Below are positions 33,032 to 42,364 of a DNA stretch of 64,000 nt, in pieces. A program made the position numbers and the translations under genes. The notes below the pieces were generated by a model. The model worked only from the letters and a program-made list of their open reading frames with translations. It ran no database searches and was not told the origin of the DNA. Origin of the DNA: Dinoroseobacter sp049801095 (GTDB taxonomy: Bacteria > Pseudomonadota > Alphaproteobacteria > Rhodobacterales > Rhodobacteraceae); assembly GCF_049801095.1 (NCBI RefSeq), contig NZ_JBNAGH010000003.1, positions 670,041 through 734,040 on the forward strand, in the 5' to 3' direction. Every line of letters starts with the position of its first letter. Positions within the stretch are counted from its first letter, which is position 1.

Positions 33032-34933
33032 TTACAGCGCGCCCTTGGCCCGGAGGGCTTCGGCCTTGTCCGCGTTGAACCACCAGAAATCGAGATTGCC
33101 GAGCCCGAAGGGCGGCAGGGTCTCGGGGTGCTCATACATATCGTAATAGGCGACCGTATGGGTGTTCTTGTTCCATTGCGGCACCCAGAACTTCTCAGCC
33201 CGCAGCACCCGGTCGAGGGCATGAACCGCCGTGGTCAGTTCCTCCTGGGTTTCGGCGTCCAGCACCACATTGATCATGCGGTCGACCGCCTCGGACTGGA
33301 TCCCCATCTTGTTGAAGGTGGAGGTATCCGCGGTCTCGGAGCCGTAGAACTGCCGAAGGTTGCTGCCCGGGATGTAATCCGTGGACATGAAGGCCGTCAC
33401 GATGTCGAAATCATAGGAGGGGGGCCGCTCGCGCAGGGTCATCTGCGCGTTGTCGATCCGCGTGTGGCGGGCATCGACGCCGAGCCGCTTGAGGTTTTCC
33501 ACATAGGGGTTGATCACCCGGTCGAAGGTCTGGCTGTCATTGAGGAACTCGATGGACAGCACCTCGCCATCCTTGCGGCGCAGACCATCATCGCCCACCT
33601 CCCATCCGGCCTCGTCCAGCAGGCGCGAGGCGGCGCGCAGGTTGCCGCGATCGAGCTGGCGCGCGCCCGAGCGCGGGAAGCTGAAGGGCTCGGAGGTCAG
33701 GATGCTCGCATCGAGCAGCCCCTCATCCACCAGCGGTTGCAGCAGGGCCAGCTCGCCCTCGCTGGGCATGCCGGTCGCCTCAAGTTCGGAATTGTCCCAG
33801 AAGCTGTCGACATAGTCATAGATGCCGTAGAACAGCGTCTCGTTCGACCATTCGAAGTTGAACATCATGCCGATGGCTTCGCGGACGCGTGGGTCCTGAA
33901 ATTGCGGGCGGCGCAGGTTGAAGACCCAGGCCTGGCCCGTGGCCTTGGCGCCGTTGGGCAGCTCGGCCTTGACGACAGAGCCTTCCTGGATCGCCGGGAA
34001 GTCATAGCCCGTGGCCCAGATCTTGGAGGAGGCCTCGTTCCGGAAGGTATAGGTGCCGCCCTTGAAGCCCTCGAAGGCCGCGTTGTAGTCAGCGTAGTAT
34101 TCGATCCGGATCGCGTCGAAATTGCTGCGCCCGATATTGATGGGCAAATCTGCGCCCCAGTAATCCGGGTCCCGCTCATAGACGACGGTCTGGCCCACAT
34201 CCATGCGGCCCAGAACGTAAGGCCCGGAGCCCAGAAGCGGCTCGAGCGAGGTCTCTTCGAAATCGCGGTCGTTTTCGGTGTAGAACGCCTCGGAGAAGAC
34301 CGGCAGCGCCCCCACATCGGAGATCAGGTCGCGGGTCGGGATCCCCTCCTTGAAGACAAAGCGCACCGTGCGGTCATCGAGTGCCTCGGCGCTCTCGACC
34401 TTCTGGGCGAGCTGGGCGCGGAAGGAGGGCAGACCCTTGGTCAGAAGCAGGTTGTAAGAGAACACGATATCGCTCGCGGTGAGCGCCGAGCCGTCGGAGA
34501 AGGTGATGCCGTCCCGCAGGGTGAAGGTCACTTCCGAGCGATCCTCAGGATAGCTGATCGTCTCGCAGAGCAGGCAATAGACCGCGCCGATCTCATCCGC
34601 CGTGCCCGCCATCAGGCTTTCGAAGAAGACCGAAGACAGGCCCGCGGCGCGGCCCTTCAGCGTGTAGGGGTTCATGGAATCGAAGGAGCCAAAGGCCCAG
34701 ACCGAAATCTCGCCGCCCTTGGGCGCGTTCGGGTTCACATAGTCCAGATGGGGAAAATCAGCGGCATATTTCAGATTGCCGAAGGTGGAAATGCCATGGG
34801 CCGTGATCATCTCCGCCTGCGCAGGCAGCGCGCTCAGGGCCAAAACCGTGACCAGCGCGAGCGGGCGTGACCAGCCGGAACGGCGGTCGGTTCGGGATGT
34901 GTCCTCGCCGGCGGGCGCCTTGGCATGTCGCAT
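33032..34933 (-). CDS. yejA: Periplasmic oligopeptide-binding protein (YejA-like, SBP family 5)
   Basis: 633 residues from the Met at 34933, chosen because AGGAGG lies 6 nt upstream; an upstream Met at 34984 has no such site. A signal peptide with a basic stretch (GWSRPLALVTVLALSALPAQA) is followed by a family 5 substrate-binding protein: HGISTFGNLKYAADFPHLDY, PKGGEISVWAFGSFDSMNPY, and the ending region WVPQWNKNTHTVAYYDMYEHP. It delivers peptides to YejBEF. First gene of the operon, 4 bp before yejB. Confidence 0.92.
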   Translation of the reverse strand: MRHAKAPAGEDTSRTDRRSGWSRPLALVTVLALSALPAQAEMITAHGISTFGNLKYAADFPHLDYVNPNAPKGGEISVWAFGSFDSMNPYTLKGRAAGLSSVFFESLMAGTADEIGAVYCLLCETISYPEDRSEVTFTLRDGITFSDGSALTASDIVFSYNLLLTKGLPSFRAQLAQKVESAEALDDRTVRFVFKEGIPTRDLISDVGALPVFSEAFYTENDRDFEETSLEPLLGSGPYVLGRMDVGQTVVYERDPDYWGADLPINIGRSNFDAIRIEYYADYNAAFEGFKGGTYTFRNEASSKIWATGYDFPAIQEGSVVKAELPNGAKATGQAWVFNLRRPQFQDPRVREAIGMMFNFEWSNETLFYGIYDYVDSFWDNSELEATGMPSEGELALLQPLVDEGLLDASILTSEPFSFPRSGARQLDRGNLRAASRLLDEAGWEVGDDGLRRKDGEVLSIEFLNDSQTFDRVINPYVENLKRLGVDARHTRIDNAQMTLRERPPSYDFDIVTAFMSTDYIPGSNLRQFYGSETADTSTFNKMGIQSEAVDRMINVVLDAETQEELTTAVHALDRVLRAEKFWVPQWNKNTHTVAYYDMYEHPETLPPFGLGNLDFWWFNADKAEALRAKGAL

Positions 34934-35054
34934 GAATGTCCTCCTGAACGTGTCAATGGCGGCACTGGCGTGCCCGTTCTCCAAGCTAAAGAGCCGTGCT
35001 TGGATGTTTCAAGCCTTCTCACCTGGATTTCACGAGGAAGTATGCCGCCGCGAG

Positions 35055-35115
35055 CAAAAAACAAAAAACGGAGTCCGGGCGGACACAAAAAAAGAGGCCG
35101 CCTCACGGCGACCTC
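35055..35115 (-). terminator. Double intrinsic terminator downstream of cycM
   Basis: On the minus strand the first hairpin GAGGTCGCC-GTGA-GGCGGCCTC (35115-35094) is followed by seven T, and a second hairpin GTCCGCCCGGAC (35084-35073) is followed by two T6 tracts. Two successive intrinsic terminators insulate yejA from cycM. Confidence 0.85.
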
Positions 35116-35138
35116 GGACATTCTGAAGGGGCTACGCC

Positions 35139-35654
35139 TTACTGGAACGTGGCCAGATAGGCGATCAGGTTGGCGCGATCTTCGGCCTTGCCCATGCCGC
35201 GATAGGCCATCTTGGTGCCCGGTGCGTACTCCTTGGGATTCTCGAGGAACGCACTGAGGTTTTCCGGGGTCCACTCGCCGGTGGTGGCCATCAGACCGTC
35301 GGAATAGCTGTAGCCGTCTGCCGCGTGCTTCGGACGATCGACAACCCCGTGCAGATAGGGGCCAACGCCATTCGCGCCCGGCTCAAGCTTGTGGCAGGCC
35401 TGGCACTGGCGCCACAGACGCTCGCCGGCGCCCGCATCGGCTGCGGCATAGACTTCGGCAAAGGGCACTTCGACGACTTCCTCGACCACGGCGTCGCTCT
35501 CGCCCGTGTCGATGGAATAGGCCTGCGCGTGGTCATCCCCGTGGCTCCCATAGGTGCCATAAAGGATTCCGCCCGCCCAACTGCCCAACAGGAACACAAG
35601 GAGCGCGCCGCAAAAGCCACCCACAACCTTTGTCATCGTCATAGTATCGAACAT
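35139..35654 (-). CDS. cycM: Membrane-anchored cytochrome c (CycM / cytochrome c_y type)
   Basis: 171 residues. An uncleaved N-terminal anchor (VVGGFCGALLVFLLGSWAGG) and an acidic linker (about 35-70) lead to a class I cytochrome c domain with CQACHKLEPG near residue 83 and a distal Met in GTKMAYRGM. This is the design of cytochrome c552/CycM of Paracoccus and c_y of Rhodobacter, which carry electrons from bc1 to terminal oxidases, here plausibly CcoNOQP. It is divergent from pheA, a conserved neighbourhood in Rhodobacteraceae. Confidence 0.92.
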   Translation of the reverse strand: MFDTMTMTKVVGGFCGALLVFLLGSWAGGILYGTYGSHGDDHAQAYSIDTGESDAVVEEVVEVPFAEVYAAADAGAGERLWRQCQACHKLEPGANGVGPYLHGVVDRPKHAADGYSYSDGLMATTGEWTPENLSAFLENPKEYAPGTKMAYRGMGKAEDRANLIAYLATFQ

Positions 35655-35777
35655 GTTGCTACCACCAGCTGCAAGATTTGCACGGTAACTATGGCTTCCC
35701 CTCCCGGAGGGCAAGGTATAGATACCGCGACCAAACGCCCGACTGAGAGCTGACCGGGCGTCTGACAGAGGCCCGCC

Positions 35778-36611
35778 ATGACAGTCAAAATCGCATTTCA
35801 GGGAGAACCCGGCGCTTATTCGCACCAGGCCTGCCATGATGCCCGTCCCGACGCCGAAGCCGTTCCGTGCCGGACCTTCGAGGATGTCTTTGCCGCCGTC
35901 CATGATGGAACCTGCGATCTGGGCATGCTGCCGGTCGAAAACTCGACCTATGGCCGGGTGGCGGATATCCATCGGCTGCTGCCGGAAAGCGGGCTGCATA
36001 TCATCGAAGAGGCCTTTGTCCGCGTGCATATCAACCTGCTCGCGGTGCCGGGCACCACGCTCGATCAGGTCCGCTCGGCCCAGAGCCACACGGTGCTGCT
36101 CGGCCAGTGCCGCGGCTTCCTGCAGGAGCACAAGATCCATGCGGTGACCGGCGCCGATACCGCCGGATCCGCCATGCAGATCGCCCGCGCGGGCGACCCG
36201 GCCCAGGCCGCGCTGGCCTCGGAGCTTGCGGGCGAGATCTACGGGCTCGACGTGCTGGCGCGCCATATCGAGGACCATGACAACAATACCACGCGGTTCC
36301 TGATCATGGCGCCGGAGATGAACACGTCCCGACGCGGACCGGGCAAGATGATCACCTCTTTCGTCTTCGAGGTGCGCAACATCCCCGCCGCGCTCTACAA
36401 GGCCATGGGCGGGTTCGCGACCAACGGCATCAACATGACCAAGCTCGAGAGCTATATGGTCGGCGGGTCCTTCACCGCGACGCAGTTCTATGCGGATATC
36501 GAGGGCCACCCGGAGGACAGGAATGTCCAGCTCGCCCTCGAAGAGCTCGGTTATTTCACCTCACGTCTGGAGATTCTCGGCGTCTATCCGGCGGATCCCC
36601 GGCGCGACTGA
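35778..36611 (+). CDS. pheA: Prephenate dehydratase
   Basis: 277 residues, a stand-alone enzyme without chorismate mutase. The catalytic domain starts KIAFQGEPGAYSHQAC, has LPVENSTYGRVADIH, and ends with the TRF motif in NNTTRFLIM (about 176). A C-terminal ACT domain (about 193-270) has GGFATNGINMTKLESYMVGG; the usual Phe-binding ESRP is ESYM here. It converts prephenate to phenylpyruvate. Feedback by Phe is expected for the family but the motif change may alter it. Confidence 0.95.
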   Translation: MTVKIAFQGEPGAYSHQACHDARPDAEAVPCRTFEDVFAAVHDGTCDLGMLPVENSTYGRVADIHRLLPESGLHIIEEAFVRVHINLLAVPGTTLDQVRSAQSHTVLLGQCRGFLQEHKIHAVTGADTAGSAMQIARAGDPAQAALASELAGEIYGLDVLARHIEDHDNNTTRFLIMAPEMNTSRRGPGKMITSFVFEVRNIPAALYKAMGGFATNGINMTKLESYMVGGSFTATQFYADIEGHPEDRNVQLALEELGYFTSRLEILGVYPADPRRD

Positions 36612-36628
36612 GCCACCCGCGCGCGGAC

Positions 36629-37096
36629 CTAGCCGTCCGCGTGGAGCCGGTCTTCGAGCTGGCGCAGGGCTTTGCGCACCCGCTTCCGGTAGCCCTTGTT
36701 CAGGCTGTCCCGGGCAAGCTTCATCGATTGCAACAGCACCTTCGCGGTGATCGACTTGGCGCGGGTCTTGGTGGCCACGGTGACCTCCGTGGCGTTGGGG
36801 TCCAGCGCCTCGGCCAGCACATCGACCTCAAAAAGCAGCCCTTGCACCGCCCCCTCGAACCGCATCTTCTGCGGCGCATGCAGCGTGACCATCGTCATCT
36901 CGGCGATCCGGTCCCGGCCTCGCGCGCGAAACGGGATCTGCCAGCGCATACCCGGCCCCGGACGCGGCAGCTTGTCGAGCCGTTTGACGGCAATCCCGTT
37001 CTCCAGCGCCATGCGCTCATAGAAGGCGACATCGCTGAGCTGGGCGAAGACATCCTCGACCGGCCCGGTCACCACTTCTGAGGCTTTGAACTGCAT
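36629..37096 (-). CDS. SRPBCC (START-like) superfamily protein
   Basis: 155 residues with no signal peptide. The pattern KASEVVTGPVEDVFAQLSDV at the start, a beta-rich middle and a long C-terminal helix (LLQSMKLARDSLNKGYRKRV) fit the helix-grip fold of the SRPBCC group, which binds hydrophobic ligands. The ligand is unknown. It is 13 bp downstream of nudC on the same strand, so probably co-transcribed. Confidence 0.78.
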   Translation of the reverse strand: MQFKASEVVTGPVEDVFAQLSDVAFYERMALENGIAVKRLDKLPRPGPGMRWQIPFRARGRDRIAEMTMVTLHAPQKMRFEGAVQGLLFEVDVLAEALDPNATEVTVATKTRAKSITAKVLLQSMKLARDSLNKGYRKRVRKALRQLEDRLHADG

Positions 37097-37109
37097 CCTC
37101 GCGCGCCTT

Positions 37110-38066
37110 CTATCCGGCCTGATCCGAGAGCCACGCCGTCAACAGGCTATGGGCGATCGCCCCGCGCCGGGGCTCGCGCATCTTGGGATGGGCGCCCATG
37201 AAGACCTGCAAAAGCTCCTCGCGGTTCATCCAGATGGCATCCTCAATCTCGACCGGATCAATGGTGATCTCCTCGCTAACCGCCTCGCCCGCGCATCCCA
37301 TCATCAGGGACGCAGGATAGGGCCAGGGTTGCGAGGCCAGATAGCGCACGGGGCCGACACGGACACCCGCCTCTTCAAAGACCTCGCGGCGCACGGCAGC
37401 CTCGAGGGTCTCGCCGGGCTCGACAAACCCCGCGAGCAGGGAATACATCCCCTCGGGCCAGCCGGGCGAGCGGCCCAGAAGCACCCGGTTGCCATGGGTG
37501 ATCAGCATGATCACAACCGGGTCCGTGCGCGGGAAATGGTGCCGCCCGCAAGAGGGGCACTGGCGCTGCCAGCCGCCCATGGTGACCTCCGAAGGCGCGC
37601 CGCACATGGAACAGAAACTATGGGTGCGGTGCCATTCCATGACCTGCCGCGCCGAGGCCGCAAACTCCGCATCCCGCCGGGTGAGCCGGGTCATGATCCC
37701 GCGCAGCTCGGCAAAAACCTCCCCCTCGGGCAGGTCCGGGTGCTGCTGCTCGCTGCGGTCGAGAAAACTGTCAAGCTCACCCGTGGGTTCCGCCGGCTCC
37801 CAGGCCGAGATATCGCGCGCAAAACGCGGCCCTGCCGCATCGAGCCCCAGAAAAATGGGCGCCTCGGTCGCGGCGGCAAAGACCGCGTGCTCCAGCGGCA
37901 GACCCACGAGCCCCTCGGCGCCCACAAGCGGTTTGCCGCGCCAGAAGGCGAAAGCCCGCGCCGTCGGGTCCTTGGCCAATCGGGCCAACGCCTCGGCATC
38001 ACCACGCAGATGCGCCGCCCGGTCGAGCCCGGAGGTTCCGAATGTGATCTGATCTTCAAAGGGCAT
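37110..38066 (-). CDS. nudC: NAD(+) diphosphatase (NudC-type Nudix hydrolase)
   Basis: 318 residues from the Met at 38066 (PFEDQITFG); upstream frame is noncoding. A zinc ribbon (CSMCGAPSEV and CPSCGRHHFPR) precedes the Nudix box GFVEPGETLEAAVRREVFEEAGV, shortened here to its key GxxxEGET-like core with REVFEEAG. The downstream SQPWPYPASLMMG is the SQPWPFPxS signature specific for NADH/NAD diphosphatases, which also decap NAD-RNA. It shares its upstream region with the divergent SRP RNA gene. Confidence 0.95.
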   Translation of the reverse strand: MPFEDQITFGTSGLDRAAHLRGDAEALARLAKDPTARAFAFWRGKPLVGAEGLVGLPLEHAVFAAATEAPIFLGLDAAGPRFARDISAWEPAEPTGELDSFLDRSEQQHPDLPEGEVFAELRGIMTRLTRRDAEFAASARQVMEWHRTHSFCSMCGAPSEVTMGGWQRQCPSCGRHHFPRTDPVVIMLITHGNRVLLGRSPGWPEGMYSLLAGFVEPGETLEAAVRREVFEEAGVRVGPVRYLASQPWPYPASLMMGCAGEAVSEEITIDPVEIEDAIWMNREELLQVFMGAHPKMREPRRGAIAHSLLTAWLSDQAG

Positions 38067-38179
38067 GCGGGGGCCTTCCAATGGGATCCCCGATCCTTGC
38101 CATGTCTGCCCGCGACACACAATTGCCCGTGGGAAACGCCCTCTTGCAGCGCGGCTTTCAGGTCCGTATATACCCCGGC

Positions 38180-38273
38180 GAGAGGTTGGCGCGGGCGAGC
38201 GCCTCGCCAACCCGGTCAGATCCGGAAGGAAGCAGCCGTAACGAGCCCCGCTTGGGTCGTTGTCCAGCCTCTC
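38180..38273 (+). ncRNA. ffs: Signal recognition particle RNA, small bacterial type (4.5S)
   Basis: The conserved SRP domain is visible: GGTCAGATCCGGAAGGAAGC (38214-38233), followed by AGCCGTAACGAG, with its GGAA loop and the Ffh-binding internal loops. The ends GAGAGGTTGG and CCAGCCTCTC pair to close the long hairpin, which fixes the limits at about 38180-38273. It forms SRP with Ffh for co-translational membrane targeting. Ends may be off by a few bases. Confidence 0.92.
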
Positions 38274-38412
38274 ACCTCTCCCCCCCTCTAGATGCATGCC
38301 GAACGCGGGCGGTGGTCTGCCCGCAGGCCCCTTTGGCGCGCGCGAGGATGATCCCGCCCCTGCGCGGAAATGCGCGCTTCACGCGCCCGGAGCGCCTTCG
38401 TACCACCGGGGG

Positions 38413-38772
38413 ATGATGCGGATCGTCACGTCTCTTGTCATCCTGCTGGTCATCGCGGCCACGCTCGCGCCACGGCTCTCCGCAGCCGTGGGCACGGCCT
38501 TTGGCGGGGCCTATACGATCGTGATCTGTACGGGCACAACGCTGGAGACGATCACGCTTGATGCCGAAGGCAACCCGGTCGAACGGCAGGAGCACAGCGA
38601 TCAGCCCTGTACCCTGCATGCGCTTGGCGCGGTGGAGGCGACCGCTCCGGCCCTCTGGCAGCGGCTCGCACGCAGCTATGCCGCCCTGCCCTTTGTCGCC
38701 GCCCCGCCCGTGCGCGGCGCGCAGCTCTTTCTCCGCAACCCGCCCGCTCAGGGACCGCCTGTGATCGGATAA
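38413..38772 (+). CDS. DUF2946-like small membrane protein
   Basis: 119 residues with an N-terminal hydrophobic segment (IVTSLVILLVIAATLAPRL) that may be a signal or anchor, one CTG and one PCTLH region with two cysteines, and a Pro-rich tail. It resembles DUF2946 proteins, often found before PepSY or TonB-dependent uptake genes. Here it precedes the PepSY gene by 40 bp and is probably co-transcribed. ATG 38413 and 38416 are both possible. A metal-related role is inference from context. Confidence 0.6.
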   Translation: MMRIVTSLVILLVIAATLAPRLSAAVGTAFGGAYTIVICTGTTLETITLDAEGNPVERQEHSDQPCTLHALGAVEATAPALWQRLARSYAALPFVAAPPVRGAQLFLRNPPAQGPPVIG

Positions 38773-38812
38773 GCCCCCTTATCCCTCTCAACAACATCAC
38801 AGGAATAAACTT

Positions 38813-40120
38813 ATGACCGATGCAACCGCATCGCCGCCCGAGGTCGCGCGGACGACCGGCGGCGCCTTCTACCGTCTCGTCTGGAAATGGCACTTTCTGG
38901 CCGCACTCTATGTGCTGCCCTTCATGGCGCTTCTCTCGATCACGGGCGCCCTCTATCTCTACAAGCCGCAGATCGAGGAATGGATCTATGCCGACCGGCT
39001 GAACGTCCCCATCGGCGCGGAGGTTCTGCCCTTCGAGGATCAGGTCGCGGCCGTGGAAGCGCGTGCCGGGATCACCCGCCTGCGCGGGATCACCACGTCG
39101 GACATGCCCGGACGCAGCACGCTGATCGAGTTCAACGATGGGGACAAAACCCGCTCCTATGCCTGGGTGGATCCTTATACGGCCGAGGTTCTTGCGGTCA
39201 CCCCGCGGGACGAAACGCTCATGCGCATGGTCAAGAAGATCCATGGCGAGCTTCTGCTCGGGGCCTTTGGCACCAAATTCGTCGAGCTTGCCGCCCATTG
39301 GGCCATCGTGATGTTCATCACCGGCGCCTATCTCTGGTGGCCGCGCGGCGACCGTAGCCTCGCGCAGGCCGTGCAACCTCCGGGCCGCAAGACGCCCGGG
39401 CGTGCGTGGTGGCGGCAGACCCATCTCTTCACCGGAATGCTGGCGACGGTGCTCGTGGTTCCGATCCTGGTCACCGGCCTGCCCTGGACGGATGTCTGGG
39501 GCGGCGCACTCGACCGGGTGCAGCAGGAGACGGGCCAATCTTCGAAATCCTTGCGCTTCGGGGGGCGCGTGCCCGGCTCCACCAGCGAGAGTGGCACGAC
39601 CCTCGCCCAGGCAGAGGTCTTCGCGATTGCCCGGGCCGAGGGGCTGGCCGCGCCCTACGAGCTGCGTCCGCCCAAAAATGCGGAGGCGGCGTTCTGGATC
39701 CGCTCCGCCTCCCGCGACCGGTTCGAGCAGACAGAGCTGATCGTGGATCAGTATTCCGGCGAGGTCCTCGCGCGGGTCGATTTCACCGACAACCCACCCG
39801 TGGCCAAGGCCGTCTCCCTCGGGATCTCGTTCCACCAAGGGGAGCTCTACGGCCCGCTCAACCTGATCCAGAACACCATCGCGGCTCTGCTCGCGCTGGT
39901 GCTGTCGGTCTCGGGCTTCGTGGCGTGGTGGGCGCGACGGCCCAAGGGCAGCCTCGGGGTGCCAGCGGCACCCGAGGCCCGGCTGGGTGCGGGTATGATC
40001 CTGCTTGTGATCGGTCTGTCGATCCTGCTGCCGCTTGTCGGGGCGTCGCTGGTGCTTGCGCTGATCCTTGACCGGCTGATCTTCCGGCGGCTGGGCTGGT
40101 TCGGCGCACCGCAGAGCTGA
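38813..40120 (+). CDS. PepSY-associated transmembrane protein (PiuB-like)
   Basis: 435 residues with four main membrane helices and a large periplasmic region. Conserved His sit at the helix ends: KWHFLAALYVLPF, KKIHGELLLGAFG, AAHWAIVMFITGAYLWWP, QTHLFTGM and SFHQGELYGPLN, a pattern fitting heme or metal binding. PepSY_TM proteins of this type are linked to siderophore/iron reduction and uptake. It follows the DUF2946-like gene; no TonB receptor is in view. Iron reduction is a family-level suggestion. Confidence 0.83.
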   Translation: MTDATASPPEVARTTGGAFYRLVWKWHFLAALYVLPFMALLSITGALYLYKPQIEEWIYADRLNVPIGAEVLPFEDQVAAVEARAGITRLRGITTSDMPGRSTLIEFNDGDKTRSYAWVDPYTAEVLAVTPRDETLMRMVKKIHGELLLGAFGTKFVELAAHWAIVMFITGAYLWWPRGDRSLAQAVQPPGRKTPGRAWWRQTHLFTGMLATVLVVPILVTGLPWTDVWGGALDRVQQETGQSSKSLRFGGRVPGSTSESGTTLAQAEVFAIARAEGLAAPYELRPPKNAEAAFWIRSASRDRFEQTELIVDQYSGEVLARVDFTDNPPVAKAVSLGISFHQGELYGPLNLIQNTIAALLALVLSVSGFVAWWARRPKGSLGVPAAPEARLGAGMILLVIGLSILLPLVGASLVLALILDRLIFRRLGWFGAPQS

Positions 40121-40211
40121 GCAATATTCCAGCGCTGCCGCCCTGCGGTGGCGCTGGACCTCTGCCCTGCGCCCGCCTACCTTGCAGCGTGGGCGAGTCA
40201 GACGGGGCGAC

Positions 40212-41996
40212 ATGAGCGAGACGGACGAGAACGGCTATCAGGTGCTGGCGCGGAAATACCGTCCGGCGACCTTTGCAGACCTGATCGGACAGGACGCCAT
40301 GGTCCGGACCCTGCGCAATGCGTTCCAGGCGGACCGGATCGCGCAGGCCTTCATGATGACCGGTATCCGCGGCACCGGGAAGACGACCACGGCGCGGATC
40401 ATCGCCAAGGGCATGAATTGCACCGGTCCCGATGGCTCGGGCGGGCCGACCACGGATCCTTGCGGGCAATGCGACAATTGCCGGGGCATCATGGCGGGCC
40501 AGCATGTGGATGTGATCGAGATGGATGGCGCGAGCCAGACGAAGATCGACGACATCCGCGCCAATGTGCTCGATTCGGTGCATTACGCCCCCGCCTCGGC
40601 GCGCTACAAGATCTTCATCATCGACGAGGTACATATGCTCTCGACCAGCGCGTTCAACGCGCTGCTCAAGACCCTCGAAGAGCCGCCCGCCCATGTGAAA
40701 TTCATCTTCGCCACTACCGAGATCCGCAAGGTTCCGGTCACCGTGCTCAGCCGGTGCCAGCGCTTCGATCTGCGCCGGATCGAGCCGGAGGTGATGATCG
40801 CCCATCTGCGCCGGATCTCGGATCTGGAGAAGGCCGAGATCGCCGAGGATGCGCTGGCCCTGATCACCCGGGCCGCCGAAGGCTCGGTCCGCGATGCCAT
40901 GAGCCTTCTGGATCAGGCGATCAGCCACGGTGCGGGCGAGACCACCGCCGAGCAGGTCCGCGCCATGCTGGGCCTTGCCGATCGCGGGCGGGTCATGGAC
41001 CTCTTTGATCTGGTGATGCGCGGGGACGCAGCAGGCGCCCTGACCGAGCTCTCGGCCCAGTACTCCGACGGGGCGGATCCCATGGCTGTGCTGCGGGATC
41101 TGGCCGAGGTCACCCATTGGGTGTCGGTCATCAAGATCACCCCCGAAGCTGCCGAGGACCCCACGGTCAGCCCCGATGAGCGCGCCCGGGGACAGGCCGC
41201 CGCCGAGGCCCTGCCCATGCGAGCCATGACGCGGATGTGGCAGATGCTGCTCAAGGCGCTGGAGGAGGTCGCGATCAGCCCGAACGCCATGATGGCCGCC
41301 GAGATGGCGATCATTCGGCTGACCCATGTGGCAGATCTGCCCTCCCCCGAGGATCTGGTGCGCAAGCTGCAGAACACGCCGGTCCCCTCGGGACCCGCGG
41401 GGGGCGGCGCCCCTGCCCCGCAAGGCGGCGGCGGGACCACGGCGCGCGCCCGGATGCAAGGCACCCCGGCCCCATCGCAGAGCGCCGCCGCAAGCAGTGT
41501 CAGCGCCCATGGCGGCGCAGGCCCCGCGCTGGCCATGGCCGCCCCGGCGGAGGATGCGCTTGCCCGTTACGGACGGTTCGAGGATGTGGTCGAACTGATC
41601 CGCACCCGCCGGGACGTGAAACTGCTGGTGGAGATCGAGGGCGGGCTGCGCCTGGCGTCCTACAGCCCCGGGCGGATCGAGTTTGCCCCGACCGAGAGCG
41701 CGCCGCGCGATCTGGCCCCGCGCCTCGCGCAACGGCTCCAGACCTGGACCGGTGTTCGCTGGGCCGTGAGCGTCGTGGCCGAGGCCGACGCGCCGACCAT
41801 CGCCGAGACCCGCGACGCGGAAAAGCTCGAACAGGAAAAGGCCGCCCTCGCGCATCCGATGGTGGCGGCGGTCTTCGCGGCCTTCCCCAAGGCCAAGATC
41901 ACAGAAATTCGCTCCCATTCCGACCTGGCTCAGGAGGCCGCCATCGAGGCGCTCCCGGAGGTCGAGGATGAATGGGACCCCTTCGAAGACGACTGA
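40212..41996 (+). CDS. dnaX: DNA polymerase III subunit gamma/tau
   Basis: 594 residues from ATG 40212. A AAA+ clamp-loader domain has YRPATFADLIGQ, Walker A GIRGTGKTT, a zinc module including CGQCDNC, Walker B IIDEVHMLS and sensor-1 FIFATTEIRKVP. A Gly/Ala/Pro-rich linker (about 385-450) leads to the tau-specific C-terminal region. DnaX builds the clamp loader and links polymerase to helicase. It starts the dnaX-ybaB-recR run. No obvious A/T slippery run marks a gamma frameshift. Confidence 0.96.
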   Translation: MSETDENGYQVLARKYRPATFADLIGQDAMVRTLRNAFQADRIAQAFMMTGIRGTGKTTTARIIAKGMNCTGPDGSGGPTTDPCGQCDNCRGIMAGQHVDVIEMDGASQTKIDDIRANVLDSVHYAPASARYKIFIIDEVHMLSTSAFNALLKTLEEPPAHVKFIFATTEIRKVPVTVLSRCQRFDLRRIEPEVMIAHLRRISDLEKAEIAEDALALITRAAEGSVRDAMSLLDQAISHGAGETTAEQVRAMLGLADRGRVMDLFDLVMRGDAAGALTELSAQYSDGADPMAVLRDLAEVTHWVSVIKITPEAAEDPTVSPDERARGQAAAEALPMRAMTRMWQMLLKALEEVAISPNAMMAAEMAIIRLTHVADLPSPEDLVRKLQNTPVPSGPAGGGAPAPQGGGGTTARARMQGTPAPSQSAAASSVSAHGGAGPALAMAAPAEDALARYGRFEDVVELIRTRRDVKLLVEIEGGLRLASYSPGRIEFAPTESAPRDLAPRLAQRLQTWTGVRWAVSVVAEADAPTIAETRDAEKLEQEKAALAHPMVAAVFAAFPKAKITEIRSHSDLAQEAAIEALPEVEDEWDPFEDD

Positions 41997-42016
41997 TACC
42001 GGAAAGGAACCTCACA

Positions 42017-42361
42017 ATGCTCAAAGGGTTGGGACAGCTTGGCGATATGGCCAAGGTCATGAAGCAGGCGCAGGACATGCAGGCCAAAATGGCCGAAATG
42101 CAGGAAAACCTCGCGACGATGATCGTCACCGGCGAGAGCGGTGCCGGGCTGGTCAAGGCCACGGCCACCGCCAAGGGCGAACTGACCGGGCTGGATATCG
42201 ATCCGTCGATCTTCAACCCCGAGGAAAAGGAAGTCGCCGAGGACCTGATCCTCGCCGCGATCAAGGACGCTCAGGCCAAGGCGCTCGACAAGGGGCGCGA
42301 AGAGATGGCGAAGGTCACCGAAGGGCTGAACTTGCCCGAAGGCATGAAACTGCCCTTCTAA
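42017..42361 (+). CDS. ybaB: YbaB/EbfC family nucleoid-associated protein
   Basis: 114 residues from ATG 42017 with GGAAAGGA upstream. Sequence LKGLGQLGDMAKVMKQAQDM and the later ATAKGELTGLDIDP are standard for YbaB, a dimeric DNA-binding protein with long tweezer helices. It lies between dnaX and recR, the conserved bacterial order, and is probably in the same transcript. Confidence 0.95.
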   Translation: MLKGLGQLGDMAKVMKQAQDMQAKMAEMQENLATMIVTGESGAGLVKATATAKGELTGLDIDPSIFNPEEKEVAEDLILAAIKDAQAKALDKGREEMAKVTEGLNLPEGMKLPF

Positions 42362-42364
42362 GCC

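Noticed and set aside
41380..41500. Programmed frameshift in dnaX giving the gamma form
   Set aside because: No A- or T-rich slippery heptamer with downstream hairpin is evident in the linker; alphaproteobacteria may generate short forms by other means.
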